Assembly: GCA_012517355.1 (NCBI GenBank)
Contig: JAAYVD010000154.1
Span: 1 to 64,000, forward strand
Length of the DNA: 64,000 nucleotides
Reading direction: 5' to 3'
DNA from: Candidatus Rifleibacteriota bacterium
GTDB taxonomy: Bacteria; Muiribacteriota; Ozemobacteria; Ozemobacterales; Ozemobacteraceae
The translations under genes were made by a program, and so were the position numbers. Below are positions 36,844 through 46,625 of this stretch, in pieces. Under the pieces are notes generated by a model. The model saw only the letters and a list, made by a program, of their open reading frames with translations, was not told the origin of the DNA and made no database searches. Numbering within the stretch: position 1 is the stretch's first letter; each line of letters opens with the position of its first letter.

Positions 36844-37023
36844 TTACTTGACTTCCAGCCAGCGTTCAACCTTCTTGATCATCCCGAGGATCGCGGGATT
36901 GGCCGGAAGGGTGACTTCCTGCTGCATGCGGCGCAGGCCCAGGGCGTGGATGGTCCGCTTCTGGCGCACGGTGGCGCCGATGGAACTCTTGATCAGTTTG
37001 ACGGTGACGGTCTTGCTTTCCAT
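36844..37023 (-). CDS. rpmD: 50S ribosomal protein L30
   Basis: 59 residues starting MESKTVTVKLIKSSIGATVR, with RTIHALGLRRMQQEV, the typical uL30 pattern. Small gene between rpsE and rplO, its normal place. Confidence 0.96.
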   Translation of the reverse strand: MESKTVTVKLIKSSIGATVRQKRTIHALGLRRMQQEVTLPANPAILGMIKKVERWLEVK

Positions 37024-37033
37024 GGCCGGACTC

Positions 37034-37681
37034 CTAACCGAAGATGACCTGGCCAGGGGTCAGACCCCGCATCTTGGCCACGTCGCCGACGCCGCGCAGT
37101 TTCTTGAGGGCGTCCCAGGTGGCCTTGGCCACGTTGACCGGATTGTTCGACCCGATGCGCTTGGAGAGCAGGTCCTTCACGCCGAGCGCCTCGAAGATCG
37201 CGCGCACCGCGCCGCCGGCGATGACGCCGGTGCCGGGGGCCGCCGGCTTCAGCATGACGGAGCTGGCGCCGAACTTGCCCAGGAAGGGGTGGGGAATGGT
37301 ACCCTTGTTCAGGGGGACGGTGATCAGGCACTTCTTGGCCTTCTCGAGTCCCTTCCGGACGGCGTCGGGAACCGCCTTGGCCTTGCCGAGGGCGATGCCC
37401 ACGCGGCCCTTCTGGTCACCCACGCAGACCAGGACGGAGAAGCCGAAATGCCGGCCGCCCTTGACGGTCTTGCTGACGCGGTTGACCGCGATGATCTTTT
37501 CGACGAACTCGCTCTCCGCCTGGTCCTGGCCGAAGCGGCCGCGGCCGTCGCGGCGACCCCGTCCCGGGCCGTCGCGGCGCGGGCCGTGGTGATCGCGGTG
37601 GTCGCGGTGATCGCCGGAGGGGGTGGTGGGGGTCGGGGTCGGGGCAGTGGGGGTGGTGGGATTGGTGTTGTCGGTTGCCAT
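37034..37681 (-). CDS. rpsE: 30S ribosomal protein S5 with low-complexity N-terminal extension
   Basis: 215 residues. The S5 fold begins at about residue 57 (ESEFVEKIIAVNRVSKTVKG) with the usual GRHFGFSVLVCVGDQKGRVG and C-terminal lobe. The first 55 residues are an extra Thr/Pro then His/Arg/Gly/Asp-rich tail. uS5 lies at the mRNA entry channel, so the tail may touch incoming mRNA. Confidence 0.96.
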   Translation of the reverse strand: MATDNTNPTTPTAPTPTPTTPSGDHRDHRDHHGPRRDGPGRGRRDGRGRFGQDQAESEFVEKIIAVNRVSKTVKGGRHFGFSVLVCVGDQKGRVGIALGKAKAVPDAVRKGLEKAKKCLITVPLNKGTIPHPFLGKFGASSVMLKPAAPGTGVIAGGAVRAIFEALGVKDLLSKRIGSNNPVNVAKATWDALKKLRGVGDVAKMRGLTPGQVIFG

Positions 37682-37692
37682 GGTCAGCTCCT

Positions 37693-38061
37693 TTAGAATT
37701 GCAGGCCGCCGGCTCTGGCGCCCTCAGCCAGTTCTTTGACCCGGCCGTGATACTTGAACCCGCCCTTGTCGAACACCACCTGGGTGATGCCCTTGGCCTT
37801 GGCGCGCTCCGCAATCATGGTTCCGACCACGCGGGCCCCCGCCTTGTTGCCGCCGTTGACCTTCTGGTCGCGAGCCGCCTTCTCGGAGGAGCTGGCCTGC
37901 GCCAGCGTGATGCCCTTGTCGTCGTCGATGATCTGGACATAGATGTGGTTCAGGCTGCGGAAAACCGCCAGCCGGGGGCGCTCGGTCGTCCCGCTCAGGT
38001 AGAACCGGGCCCGCTCGTGTCGCTTGACACGCATTTCCTTCTTCTTGTTCGCCTTGTTCAT
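37693..38061 (-). CDS. rplR: 50S ribosomal protein L18
   Basis: 122 residues. [20 protein letters not shown] and the C-terminal [20 protein letters not shown] are typical of uL18, which binds 5S rRNA with L5. Normal length and place. Confidence 0.97.
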   Translation of the reverse strand: MNKANKKKEMRVKRHERARFYLSGTTERPRLAVFRSLNHIYVQIIDDDKGITLAQASSSEKAARDQKVNGGNKAGARVVGTMIAERAKAKGITQVVFDKGGFKYHGRVKELAEGARAGGLQF

Positions 38062-38089
38062 ATTGCTTCTCCGTCGTCAAGCGGCGCCA

Positions 38090-38662
38090 TTACGCGGCCA
38101 GCTTCTTGCCTTCCTTGATCCGGACCTTCTCACCCGCGTAGCGGATGCCGGTGCCCTTGTAGTGGCAGGGAGGCTTGATCCCCCGGATGTCGGCGGCCAC
38201 CTGGCCCACCTTCTCCTTGTCGATCCCGGTCACGACGACCCGGGCGGCGACGTCGAGGCCACCGGGCGTCTTGACGCCGGGCTCGACCTTCAGGGTGACG
38301 TCCTTGGGGGGCTCGAAGGTTACCGGGTGGGAATACCCGATGTTGAAGGTGACCTTGGTGCCTTCGGCCTTGACCTTGTAGCCGAGCCCGACGACCTCGA
38401 GCTCGCGGGTGTACCCCTTGGTCACGCCCTGGACCATGTTGGCCAGCAGGCTGCGGACCAGGCCATACTTGGCCCGGACCGGCTTCTCGCTCTCCTCGGG
38501 AATGGAGCACTGGAGGTGGTCCTTTTCCTTGGCGATCTTGACTTCAGGGGGGAATTCGCGACGAAGGGAGCCTTTGGGCCCCTTGATCGAGACGGAATGC
38601 CCGGAGATGTTGATCTCGACCCCGGCGGGGACGGTGATGGGTTTCTTGCCGATGCGTGACAT
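38090..38662 (-). CDS. rplF: 50S ribosomal protein L6
   Basis: 190 residues. MSRIGKKPITVPAGVEINIS is the standard start, and the end GTGIRYAGEKVRIKEGKK the standard C-terminus of uL6, near the factor-binding site. Confidence 0.97.
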   Translation of the reverse strand: MSRIGKKPITVPAGVEINISGHSVSIKGPKGSLRREFPPEVKIAKEKDHLQCSIPEESEKPVRAKYGLVRSLLANMVQGVTKGYTRELEVVGLGYKVKAEGTKVTFNIGYSHPVTFEPPKDVTLKVEPGVKTPGGLDVAARVVVTGIDKEKVGQVAADIRGIKPPCHYKGTGIRYAGEKVRIKEGKKLAA

Positions 38663-38671
38663 GGCGGCCTC

Positions 38672-39070
38672 CTACCAGATGTGGGCGAGGACTTCACCGC
38701 CGACACCGGCCTTGCGAGCGTCCTTGTCGGTCATGATGCCCTTGGAGGTGGAGAGGATGGCGACACCCAGACCACCGAGAACCTTCTCGAGCCGTTCCGT
38801 GGGGGAGTAGATCCGGCGGCCGGGCTTGGACATGCGGCGGATGCCGAGGATGTTCCGGGCCTGGCGTTCCCCGTATTTGAGGAAGATCTTGAGATTGAAC
38901 TTGTTCTGGAACTTGTAGTAGCGGAAGTCGCGGATGAATCCTTCCTTCTTGAGGATCTTGGCGATCTCGATCTTCATCTTGGAAGAAGGCATCTCGACGC
39001 TTTCGTGTTTCACCTGGTTGGCGTTGCGGATGCGGGTCAGCATATCGCCGATGGGATCAGTCATGCTCAT
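38672..39070 (-). CDS. rpsH: 30S ribosomal protein S8
   Basis: 132 residues. [15 protein letters not shown] and the C-terminal [20 protein letters not shown] are typical uS8, which binds the central domain of 16S rRNA. It is often the translational repressor of this operon in other bacteria. Confidence 0.97.
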   Translation of the reverse strand: MSMTDPIGDMLTRIRNANQVKHESVEMPSSKMKIEIAKILKKEGFIRDFRYYKFQNKFNLKIFLKYGERQARNILGIRRMSKPGRRIYSPTERLEKVLGGLGVAILSTSKGIMTDKDARKAGVGGEVLAHIW

Positions 39071-39080
39071 GGTCGCTCTC

Positions 39081-39266
39081 CTACCAGCTCGACTTGGTCA
39101 CGCCCGGGATCTGACCACGAGAGGCCAGGCTCCGGAAGCAGATGCGGCACATCTGGAAATCCCGGATGTACCCGCGAGGGCGACCACAGATCCGGCAACG
39201 GTTGTAAGCCCGGGTCGAGAACTTGGGCTTCCCCTGCCACTTCATGATCAACGCTTTCTTGGCCAT
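39081..39266 (-). CDS. rpsN: 30S ribosomal protein S14, zinc-binding type
   Basis: 61 residues, the short zinc form: [20 protein letters not shown] carries the four Cys. Normal place between rplE and rpsH. Confidence 0.97.
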   Translation of the reverse strand: MAKKALIMKWQGKPKFSTRAYNRCRICGRPRGYIRDFQMCRICFRSLASRGQIPGVTKSSW

Positions 39267-39277
39267 ACTGACTCCTT

Positions 39278-39961
39278 TTAACTCTTCTGGGCCCGGCGGA
39301 ACGGCATTCCCAGCAGAGACAGGAGCTCTCGGGCTTCGCCGTCGGTTTTGGCGGTCGTGACGATGGTGATGTTCATCCCCTGGACCTTTTCGACCTGGTC
39401 GTACTTGATCTCGGGGAAGACCAGCTGCTCCTGCAGCCCCAGGCTGTAGTTGCCCCGACCGTCGAACGACTTGGGGGACAGCCCGCGGAAGTCGCGGATG
39501 CGCGGAACGACGATGTTGAACAGCTTGTCGAGGAAGAAGTAGGCGCGGTCGCCGCGCAGCGTGACGGTGGTGCCGATGGGCACGCCCTCGCGCAGCTTGA
39601 AGTTCGAGATCGACTTCCGGGCCCGGGTGATGACCGGCTTCTGGCCGGCGATCTGGGTCAGCTCCCCCACGGCCGCATCGAGCAGCTTGCTGTTCTGGGT
39701 CGCGGCGCCGACGCCCATGTTGAGGACGACCTTGGCGACACGGGGAACGGCCATCGGGTTCTTGTACGAGGTGAGCAGCTTGGGCAGAACTTCGGACGTG
39801 TACTTCTGCTTCAGCCTTGGAATAGACTTTGGACCCACCGGTTTGGCGGCCTTCGGGGCCTTGCCGGCCTCGGGGGCCTTGCCGGCCTCAGCGGCCTTCG
39901 GGGCCTTGGGGGCCTTCGGGGCCTTGCCGGCTTCGGGGGTCCCTTCTTGCGTCTTTGCCAT
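39278..39961 (-). CDS. rplE: 50S ribosomal protein L5 with Lys/Ala/Pro repeat at the N-terminus
   Basis: 227 residues against about 180. The uL5 fold begins near residue 50 ([20 protein letters not shown]) and is normal to the end. The first 45 residues repeat units such as EAGKAPKA, and the DNA of about 39855-39945 is visibly repetitive. L5 binds 5S rRNA and the P-site tRNA. Confidence 0.96.
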   Translation of the reverse strand: MAKTQEGTPEAGKAPKAPKAPKAAEAGKAPEAGKAPKAAKPVGPKSIPRLKQKYTSEVLPKLLTSYKNPMAVPRVAKVVLNMGVGAATQNSKLLDAAVGELTQIAGQKPVITRARKSISNFKLREGVPIGTTVTLRGDRAYFFLDKLFNIVVPRIRDFRGLSPKSFDGRGNYSLGLQEQLVFPEIKYDQVEKVQGMNITIVTTAKTDGEARELLSLLGMPFRRAQKS

Positions 39962-40006
39962 GCCGAAATCTCCTTCGATTCGATCGGTGATGCTGCCCGG
40001 CGGCGC

Positions 40007-40360
40007 TTACTTGCGGCCGATGGGCTCGTTGCAGAGTTTGCAGACCCGGGCCTTTTCGCCCTTCTGGTCGACGAGGACGGCGCGGGTGACCTTGTTGCAG
40101 GCGCTGCACAAGAGGCCCACGCGGCCGAGGAAGATCGCGCCTTCCTTCTGGATGATGCCGCCCTTGCCGATCTTCTTGCTGGGCCGCTGGTGGCGCTTCA
40201 CGTAGTTGACACCCTCGACGAAGACCTGGCCCTTGTCGGGCTTGACCTGCAGGACGCGGCCCTTCTTGCCGCTGTCCTCGCCGGTCAGGATGACGACCGT
40301 GTCGTCCTTCTTCACGTGGGGCTTGGCCACGGCGCGTTTGGCTTTCACGCTTTTCAACAT
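40007..40360 (-). CDS. rplX: 50S ribosomal protein L24
   Basis: 117 residues. The KOW motif is in [20 protein letters not shown]; the C-terminal part has CSAC and CKLC, a zinc-ribbon-like form seen in many bacterial L24. One of the assembly-initiating proteins, at the tunnel exit. Unlike L17, L22 and L29 it is not expanded. Confidence 0.97.
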   Translation of the reverse strand: MLKSVKAKRAVAKPHVKKDDTVVILTGEDSGKKGRVLQVKPDKGQVFVEGVNYVKRHQRPSKKIGKGGIIQKEGAIFLGRVGLLCSACNKVTRAVLVDQKGEKARVCKLCNEPIGRK

Positions 40361-40376
40361 GGGTGCATTCCTTCCG

Positions 40377-40719
<343 letters not shown>

Positions 40720-40745
<26 letters not shown>

Positions 40746-41034
40746 CAGTGGCCTCCTTCATGCTGTCCTTGGTCTTGGCGTCCGCCTTCTCGATGACCTC
40801 GCGAACGATCCACTTCTTCAGCTTGCTGAAGGGCCGGCATTCCTCGATGCGGACCAGGTCGCCCAGCTTGCATTGTTCGTCCGGGTCGTGGGCCAGGCAG
40901 GTGGTCTGCTGGCGGATGTATTTCTTGTATTTCGCGTGCTGGACGATCCCCGCGAGCTGGACCTTGACGGTCTTGGGGGTCTTGTCGGCGATCACCCGTC
41001 CGATGCGGGTGCGGCGATAGGATTTCTGTTCCAT
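40720..41034 (-). CDS. rpsQ: 30S ribosomal protein S17
   Basis: 104 residues. [20 protein letters not shown] and the [18 protein letters not shown] segment identify uS17. A tail of about 20 residues (from [10 protein letters not shown]) overlaps the start of rplN by 26 bases in another frame. Confidence 0.96.
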
Positions 41035-41052
41035 GGTGTTCTCCTAAAAAAA

Positions 41053-41685
41053 TCAGAACGGCAGCCGACCAGAGGTCAGTTCCCGCTGCATGGCGCGGAT
41101 CTGCTCGAGCTCGCCGAGCTTGGCACGCTTGGTTTCCTTGAGAGAGGCGAACTGAGAAGCCTCATTAAAACCCAAAGAGTTCAGTTTGTCAAGGAACTTC
41201 TTGCGGGCGGCGAACTTGGGATCCCGCAGCCGGACAGAGGCGGAGCGCAGTTGGGTCTCCTCCCGCCCTTTGACGGTCTTGAGTTTCTCGGTGAGGCGGG
41301 TGCGGAGGGTCTTGAGCAGATCGGCGGCCTTCTTATCGACCTCGACCTTGATCTCCTGGGTGACCTTGCGGGCTTTCTGGTTGAGCTTTTGCCGGAGCAT
41401 GGTGAGCTTCTCGCGCAGGGGGACCCGGCGCGGGTCGATCGCCTTCTCCTTGATCAGGCTCTCCATCTCCGCCTTGAGGCGGCCGCGCACGGCATCCTTC
41501 TCGATGCGGGAGATGTAGGTCTTGACGCGGGCGATGTTGCGGCGCACCAGTTCGATGCGGGAGGGATTGGACAGCTGGCCGGTCACCACCTGGAAGCGCA
41601 GGTTGAACAGCTCCTCCTTGTAGTGGCGCAGCTTGTCTTCCAGCTCGGGGACGGTCAATTCGGCTAGTTCTTCGCGGTTCTTCAT
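41053..41685 (-). CDS. rpmC: 50S ribosomal protein L29 with a 145-residue C-terminal extension
   Basis: 210 residues; bacterial L29 is usually 60-75. Residues 1-65 are a normal uL29 ([20 protein letters not shown], then [20 protein letters not shown]). From about 66 to the end the protein is a long, highly charged, mainly helical segment (Lys, Arg, Glu, Leu) with no family I recognise. No stop or frameshift separates it, and rplP and rpsQ flank it as usual. uL29 sits at the tunnel exit next to the SRP and trigger factor site on L23. Confidence 0.93.
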   Translation of the reverse strand: MKNREELAELTVPELEDKLRHYKEELFNLRFQVVTGQLSNPSRIELVRRNIARVKTYISRIEKDAVRGRLKAEMESLIKEKAIDPRRVPLREKLTMLRQKLNQKARKVTQEIKVEVDKKAADLLKTLRTRLTEKLKTVKGREETQLRSASVRLRDPKFAARKKFLDKLNSLGFNEASQFASLKETKRAKLGELEQIRAMQRELTSGRLPF

Positions 41686-41701
41686 GACGTCACTTCCTGT
41701 G

Positions 41702-42112
41702 TCACTGCTTGGCGTTCACGACCTGGGTCCGGATGGGGAGCTTCCGGCCGGCCTGGGAGAGGGACTCGATGGCGATGTTCTCGGGAACCCCTTCGAGCTC
41801 GAACAGGATGCGACCGGGCTTCACCACGGCCACCCAGAACTCGGGGGCGCCCTTCCCTTTTCCCATGCGGGTTTCCAGGGGCTTCTTGGAGACGGGCTTG
41901 TCGGGGAAGACGCGGATCCACATCTTCCCCGCGCGCTTGACGGTGCGGGTGATGACCTTGCGGGCGGCCTCGATCTGGTTGCTGGTCATCCAGCAGCATT
42001 CGAGGGCCTGCAGGCCGAAGGTGCCGAACGCCAGGTACTTGGCGCCCTTGCTCAGTCCGCGCATGCGGCCGCGCTGCTGTTTGCGGAATTTGGTTCGTGC
42101 CGGCATCAACAT
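41702..42112 (-). CDS. rplP: 50S ribosomal protein L16
   Basis: 136 residues. [20 protein letters not shown] is the standard start; [20 protein letters not shown] is the conserved loop near the A site and peptidyl transferase centre. Normal length. Confidence 0.98.
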   Translation of the reverse strand: MLMPARTKFRKQQRGRMRGLSKGAKYLAFGTFGLQALECCWMTSNQIEAARKVITRTVKRAGKMWIRVFPDKPVSKKPLETRMGKGKGAPEFWVAVVKPGRILFELEGVPENIAIESLSQAGRKLPIRTQVVNAKQ

Positions 42113-42129
42113 GGCTCAGTTCCTCCTGT

Positions 42130-42816
42130 TCAGTACGTGGTTTCCCGAGCCGGGGCGGTCTCGGAGCTGCCGGGTTTGCCGATCTTCTCGCCCTTGAAGA
42201 CCCAGACCTTGACCCCCACGCACCCGAAGGTGGTGATGGCGGTCTCCTTGGCGAAGTCGATGTCGGCGCGCAGGGTGTGCAGGGGAACCCGGCCTTCGCG
42301 CTGCCATTCGAGGCGGCTGATCTCGGCGCCGCCCAGGCGACCGGAGCAGGTGACCTTGACGCCCTGGGCGCCGGCGCGCAGGGCACGCCCGATCGTCTGC
42401 TTCATCGCCCGGCGATGGGAGATGCGCTTCTCGAGCTGCATCGCGATGTTCTCGGCGATGATCTTGGCTTCGGCGTCGGGGTGCTTGATCTCCTGGATGG
42501 CCAAAAAGACCGACTTGCCGGTGAGCTTCTCGAGTTCCTTCTTGAGCATTTCCACCCGCTCACCCCCGCGGCCGATGATGACGCCGGGCTTGGCGGTGTG
42601 GATGGTGATGCGGACCTTGGTGTTCGACTTCCGCTCGATCTCGATGCGGCCGATCCCTTCGCGGGGAAACTGCTTCTTGTCGATGAACTCGCGGAGCTTG
42701 ACGTCCTCGTGCAGGAAGTTGGCGTAATCAGCCCGCTTGGCGAACCACCGGGAATCCCAGGTGCGGGTGATGCCGAGCCGGATGCCGATTGGATTGACTT
42801 TCTGTCCCATGGTCAT
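42130..42816 (-). CDS. rpsC: 30S ribosomal protein S3
   Basis: 228 residues. The KH domain has the GxxG loop in [14 protein letters not shown]; the C-terminal domain has [15 protein letters not shown]. Forms the mRNA entry site and helicase with S4 and S5. The ATG overlaps the rplV stop. Confidence 0.98.
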   Translation of the reverse strand: MTMGQKVNPIGIRLGITRTWDSRWFAKRADYANFLHEDVKLREFIDKKQFPREGIGRIEIERKSNTKVRITIHTAKPGVIIGRGGERVEMLKKELEKLTGKSVFLAIQEIKHPDAEAKIIAENIAMQLEKRISHRRAMKQTIGRALRAGAQGVKVTCSGRLGGAEISRLEWQREGRVPLHTLRADIDFAKETAITTFGCVGVKVWVFKGEKIGKPGSSETAPARETTY

Positions 42817-43544
42817 TTCCCTCCCTGGGTCTTGGTGGTCTTCTCGGCCTTGGGCGCCTTGGGGGCGGCCTTTTTGGCCTTGGGGGCGGCCTTCGCCGCG
42901 GTTTCGGCCTTGGGGGCGGCGCCGGCTTCGGCGGCCTTGCCCTTGTCGGCTCCCTCGGGGACCTTCGCGGCCTTGGGCATCACGAACTTCTCGCGCAGGA
43001 CGATCAGGGCGTGCGCGGTCCGCTTGCGGATGCGACAGGCGCGGCCGCGGGCGCGGGCCATGAACCGCCGCATGGTGGGGCCGCCGTCGATGGTGATCTT
43101 GGCCACGAACAGGCCGTCGGCCTTCAGGTCGTGGTTGTTGCCCGCGTTGGCGATGGCCGACTTGAGCAGCTTGAGCAGCACGGGGGCCCCGGACTTGGGC
43201 AGATACTGCAGGATGGCCAGGGCATCGTCCACGGGTTTGCCGCGGATCTCGTCGGCCACCAGGCGCAGCTTGCGGGGGCTCATCCGCACGTTGGTGATGC
43301 TGGCGCGGGGGATCTCCACCAGATCGATCAGGCGGCTCTTCTCTTTCCAGGAGAGCTCACCGACCTTGGGGTAGACCTTGACCGACCGGCCGTCCTTCTC
43401 CACCCGGCGGGTGTAGAGACGGGCGCGGGTCAGGATGTTCTCGATCCGGGTCCGGTTGTGCTTGGTGTCCAGACCCTTGATCATGCGCATCCCGTTGAAG
43501 AGATCGACATCGTCAGGGATATTCACGCCTACCAGACGCAACAT
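42813..43544 (-). CDS. rplV: 50S ribosomal protein L22 with S13-like N-terminal domain and Ala/Lys-rich tail
   Basis: 243 residues from ATG 43544 with GGAGGAA upstream; typical L22 is about 110. The uL22 fold is residues 81-186 ([20 protein letters not shown] to [12 protein letters not shown]). Residues 1-80 are extra: [12 protein letters not shown] resembles the [12 protein letters not shown] start of S13, and [19 protein letters not shown] resembles the GELs-EE-- strand-helix of bacterial and archaeal S13. Residues 190-243 are an Ala/Lys/Pro tail. uL22 lines the exit tunnel and its outer surface is at the rim. The S13-like call is from reading, not from a search. Confidence 0.9.
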   Translation of the reverse strand: MLRLVGVNIPDDVDLFNGMRMIKGLDTKHNRTRIENILTRARLYTRRVEKDGRSVKVYPKVGELSWKEKSRLIDLVEIPRASITNVRMSPRKLRLVADEIRGKPVDDALAILQYLPKSGAPVLLKLLKSAIANAGNNHDLKADGLFVAKITIDGGPTMRRFMARARGRACRIRKRTAHALIVLREKFVMPKAAKVPEGADKGKAAEAGAAPKAETAAKAAPKAKKAAPKAPKAEKTTKTQGGK

Positions 43545-43554
43545 GATGTTCCTC

Positions 43555-43827
43555 CTACTTGACCGCCGCCGCCTTCTCGCTGGCGGCGTGGGCCTTGAAG
43601 GTCCGGGTCGGGGCGAATTCCCCGAGTTTGTGACCGACCATGTTCTCGGTGATGAAGACCGGGACATGCTTGCGGCCGTTGTGGACGGCGATGGTGTGGC
43701 CGACCATCTGGGGATACACGGTGGAGGAGCGGGACCAGGTCTTGATCTGGCGTTTCTCGCCCGTCCGGTTCATGGCCTCGATGCGTTTCATGAGGCGTTC
43801 TTCGATAAACGGAGGTTTCTTGCTCAT
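43555..43827 (-). CDS. rpsS: 30S ribosomal protein S19
   Basis: 90 residues, normal. [20 protein letters not shown] and [15 protein letters not shown] are typical uS19, a head protein that pairs with S13. Confidence 0.98.
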   Translation of the reverse strand: MSKKPPFIEERLMKRIEAMNRTGEKRQIKTWSRSSTVYPQMVGHTIAVHNGRKHVPVFITENMVGHKLGEFAPTRTFKAHAASEKAAAVK

Positions 43828-43839
43828 TTTCCCACTCCC

Positions 43840-44667
43840 TTACTTCTTCCTGCGAGTAATGATGTACTGGTTGGACGCATTCTTCTTCTTGCGGGTCTTC
43901 AGGCCCTTGGCGGGCTGGCCCCACAGCGACACCGGGACGCGGCCGCGGCTGTTCTTGCCTTCACCGCCACCGTGCGGATGGTCGCAGGGGTTCATGACGG
44001 CGCCGCGGACGTAGGGCCGCCAGCCTTTCCAGCGATTCCGGCCGGCTTTGCCGATCGACAGGTTCATGTGGTCGAGGTTGCCGACCTGGCCGATGACCGC
44101 CCGGCACTCGAGCGGGATCTTGCGCATCTCGCCGGAGGGCAGGTTGATCTGGGCGAAGTCGCCTTCCTTGCCGGCGAGCTGCGCCGAGGCACCGGCCGAG
44201 CGGGCCAGCTGGGCGCCCTTGCCGGGCTTCATCTCGATGTGGTGGATGTTGGAGCCCAGGGGGATGTCCTTCAGGGGGAGGCAGGCGCCGGTCATGATCT
44301 CGGAATGGGGCCCGTTCTCGATGACCGCCCCGACCTTCAGACCCTCAGGGGCGATGATGTACCGCTTCTCGCCGTCCTTGTAGGTGATCAGGGCGATGCG
44401 GGCGGTGCGGTTGGGATCATACTCGATCGCCGTGACCTTGCCCGGAATGCCGTCCTTGTTCCGCTTGAAGTCGATGATGCGGTAGAACCGCTTGGAACCG
44501 CCGCCCCGATGGCGCTGGGTGACGTGCCCGTGGTGGTTGCGGCCGGCAGGCTTGTGGAGGATCTCGACGAGCGACTTCTCGGGCGTGCTCTTGGTGATCT
44601 CCTCGAAGGTGTACCCTTCCATGAACCGCCGGGAGGGGGTGGTCGGGTTGTATTTCTTGATGCTCAT
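43840..44667 (-). CDS. rplB: 50S ribosomal protein L2
   Basis: 275 residues. The C-terminal loop [20 protein letters not shown] holds the conserved His near the peptidyl transferase centre; the N-terminus starts [20 protein letters not shown]. Normal length. Confidence 0.98.
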   Translation of the reverse strand: MSIKKYNPTTPSRRFMEGYTFEEITKSTPEKSLVEILHKPAGRNHHGHVTQRHRGGGSKRFYRIIDFKRNKDGIPGKVTAIEYDPNRTARIALITYKDGEKRYIIAPEGLKVGAVIENGPHSEIMTGACLPLKDIPLGSNIHHIEMKPGKGAQLARSAGASAQLAGKEGDFAQINLPSGEMRKIPLECRAVIGQVGNLDHMNLSIGKAGRNRWKGWRPYVRGAVMNPCDHPHGGGEGKNSRGRVPVSLWGQPAKGLKTRKKKNASNQYIITRRKK

Positions 44668-44688
44668 TGGATGTTCCTTCCCGCGTCC

Positions 44689-44979
44689 TTACGCGATCCC
44701 CTCGAAGAAGGTGATCGAGTCTTCCTGGTTCAGGGTGACGATCGCCTTCTTCCAGCCGGCGGTGAAGCCGCGATGAACGCCACGGCGCTTGGCCTTGGGC
44801 CGCACGTTCAGGGTGCGGACGTTGGTCACGCGCACCTTGAACAGCAGCTCGACGGCGTCCTTGATCTGGTGCTTGTTGGCCGTCTTGGCGACCTTGAACT
44901 GGTAGATCTTTTCGCCCATGCGGTCGTAGCTCTTCTCGGAGACGATGGGCTGCAGAATGACGTCCTGCGGATGGTTCAT
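44689..44979 (-). CDS. rplW: 50S ribosomal protein L23
   Basis: 96 residues, normal. QPIVSEKSYDRMGEKIYQFK and VRTLNVRPKAKRRG are typical uL23, the main docking site for trigger factor and SRP at the tunnel exit. Not expanded here, in contrast to its neighbour L29. Confidence 0.97.
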   Translation of the reverse strand: MNHPQDVILQPIVSEKSYDRMGEKIYQFKVAKTANKHQIKDAVELLFKVRVTNVRTLNVRPKAKRRGVHRGFTAGWKKAIVTLNQEDSITFFEGIA

Positions 44980-45596
44980 TTGACCAACACCTCCTCCAGG
45001 GTTCGGACGGCCTTGTCGCTGATCGCCAGGTGGCCGTAGCGCAGCAGGTCGACGACGTTGACCTGCATCGGAGTGACGAGCTTCACCCGCCGCAGGTTGC
45101 GGGCGGCGAGCTTGCTCTTGGCGGAAATCTCGGGCAGCACCAGCAGGGCCTTCTCCAGCTTGTGCTCCTCGAGGAACTTGACGACGTCGGCGGTCTTGCC
45201 GGAATCGAAGGTCAGGTTCTCGACCACGCGCACCCGCTGGTTGGCCGCCAGCTCGGTCAGCACGCCGCGCAGGGCGACGTCAACCATCTGGCGGGGGGGG
45301 CGGTGATCGTAGATGCGGGCCTTGGGGCCGAAACAATTGCCGCCTCCGGGCCACAGGGGGCTGGTGATGGAACCCTGACGGGCCCGGCCGGTCCCCTTCT
45401 GGCGCCACGGCTTGCGCCCACCGCCACGCACTTCGGCGCGGGTCTTGGTGTCGAGGGTGCCGAGGCGCTCGTTGTTGCGCTGGGCCTTGACCACGTCGTT
45501 GACGGTCTGGGGGTGGGCCTTGGCGGCGAACACCTCGTCCTTCAGGGTAATGGAACCGGCCTCGCGGCCGTTCATCGCAAATTTTTTGGTTTCCAT
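44976..45596 (-). CDS. rplD: 50S ribosomal protein L4
   Basis: 206 residues. KPWRQKGTGRARQGSITSPL is the long loop that lines the exit tunnel and is the site of macrolide resistance changes in other bacteria. The stop overlaps the ATG of rplW (ATGA). Confidence 0.97.
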   Translation of the reverse strand: METKKFAMNGREAGSITLKDEVFAAKAHPQTVNDVVKAQRNNERLGTLDTKTRAEVRGGGRKPWRQKGTGRARQGSITSPLWPGGGNCFGPKARIYDHRPPRQMVDVALRGVLTELAANQRVRVVENLTFDSGKTADVVKFLEEHKLEKALLVLPEISAKSKLAARNLRRVKLVTPMQVNVVDLLRYGHLAISDKAVRTLEEVLVK

Positions 45597-45607
45597 GGCA
45601 CTCTCCG

Positions 45608-46231
45608 TTACTGCGCCCGGCGGACGATCACGAGACCGTTGGCGGCCCCGGGGATGGCGCCCCTGATCAGCAGCAGGTTCTTCTGCTCGTCGACCCGGAC
45701 CACCTTCAGGTTCTTCACGGTGCGGCGGACGTCGCCCAGGTGGCCGGGAAGGCGCTTGCCCTTCCAGGTGCGGCTGGCTTCCTGGCCGGAACCGGTGGAA
45801 CCGGTGCAGCGGGGACGATCCGACTGGCCGTGGGTGATCGGGCCGCCGTTGAAGTGGTGACGCTCGATGGCGCCGGCAAACCCCTTGCCCTTGGTGGTGC
45901 CGGTGACGTGGACGGTCTCGCCGGCCTTGAACATGGAGACGGTGATCTCGCTGTTGGGGGCCAGGCCTTCGGTCTCACTGGCGGGCAGGTTCCGCACGAA
46001 GCGGAACGGCTTGACGCCGGCCTTCTCGAACATCAGGCGGAGGGGCTTGTTCAGGAGCCGGGTGACCGCGTCCTTGGCGATCTCGCGGTAGCCGACCTGG
46101 ACGGCCTTCTCGCTCTTGCGGATGATGGTGCAGGGGCCGCAGCTGATCACGGTGACCGGGACGACGTCGCCGGTGTCGGTGAAGATCTGCGTCATGCCGA
46201 TCTTGGTGCCCAGAATTGCGTTCACGCCCAT
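45608..46231 (-). CDS. rplC: 50S ribosomal protein L3
   Basis: 207 residues. GTKIGMTQIFTDTGDVVPVT at the N-terminus and KGKGFAGAIERHHFNGGPIT in the middle are typical uL3. Normal length; directly before rplD. Confidence 0.97.
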   Translation of the reverse strand: MGVNAILGTKIGMTQIFTDTGDVVPVTVISCGPCTIIRKSEKAVQVGYREIAKDAVTRLLNKPLRLMFEKAGVKPFRFVRNLPASETEGLAPNSEITVSMFKAGETVHVTGTTKGKGFAGAIERHHFNGGPITHGQSDRPRCTGSTGSGQEASRTWKGKRLPGHLGDVRRTVKNLKVVRVDEQKNLLLIRGAIPGAANGLVIVRRAQ

Positions 46232-46253
46232 ACGTTTCCTCCTTTTCCCTCGC

Positions 46254-46565
46254 TCACAGCATCTTGATCTCGATGTTCACGCCGGAGGGCAGGTCCATGT
46301 TCATCAGGGAGTCGACGGTCTGGGAGGAAGGGCTGTACAGATCGATGTTCCGCTTGTGGATGCGCATCTCGAACTGCTCGCGGGAATCCTTGTTGACGAA
46401 CGGCGACCGCAGCACGGTGTATTTCCGGATCTCCGTCGGCATGGGGATGGGCCCGCTGATCCGGGTGCCGGTCCGCTTCACGGTGTCGCAGATCCGCGCC
46501 ACGGACTGGTCCAGCAACCGGTGGTCGAAGGCCTTGAGGGACAACCGCATCTTTTGCTTGGCCAT
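46254..46565 (-). CDS. rpsJ: 30S ribosomal protein S10
   Basis: 103 residues. [20 protein letters not shown] and [20 protein letters not shown] identify uS10, which also serves as NusE in antitermination. First gene of the S10 cluster, 60 bases after fusA. Confidence 0.97.
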   Translation of the reverse strand: MAKQKMRLSLKAFDHRLLDQSVARICDTVKRTGTRISGPIPMPTEIRKYTVLRSPFVNKDSREQFEMRIHKRNIDLYSPSSQTVDSLMNMDLPSGVNIEIKML

Positions 46566-46625
46566 TATTCGAAATCCTCCTTGGGATGAATACCTTGCGT
46601 CAAAATTTCCCGCCGGACGGCACGC

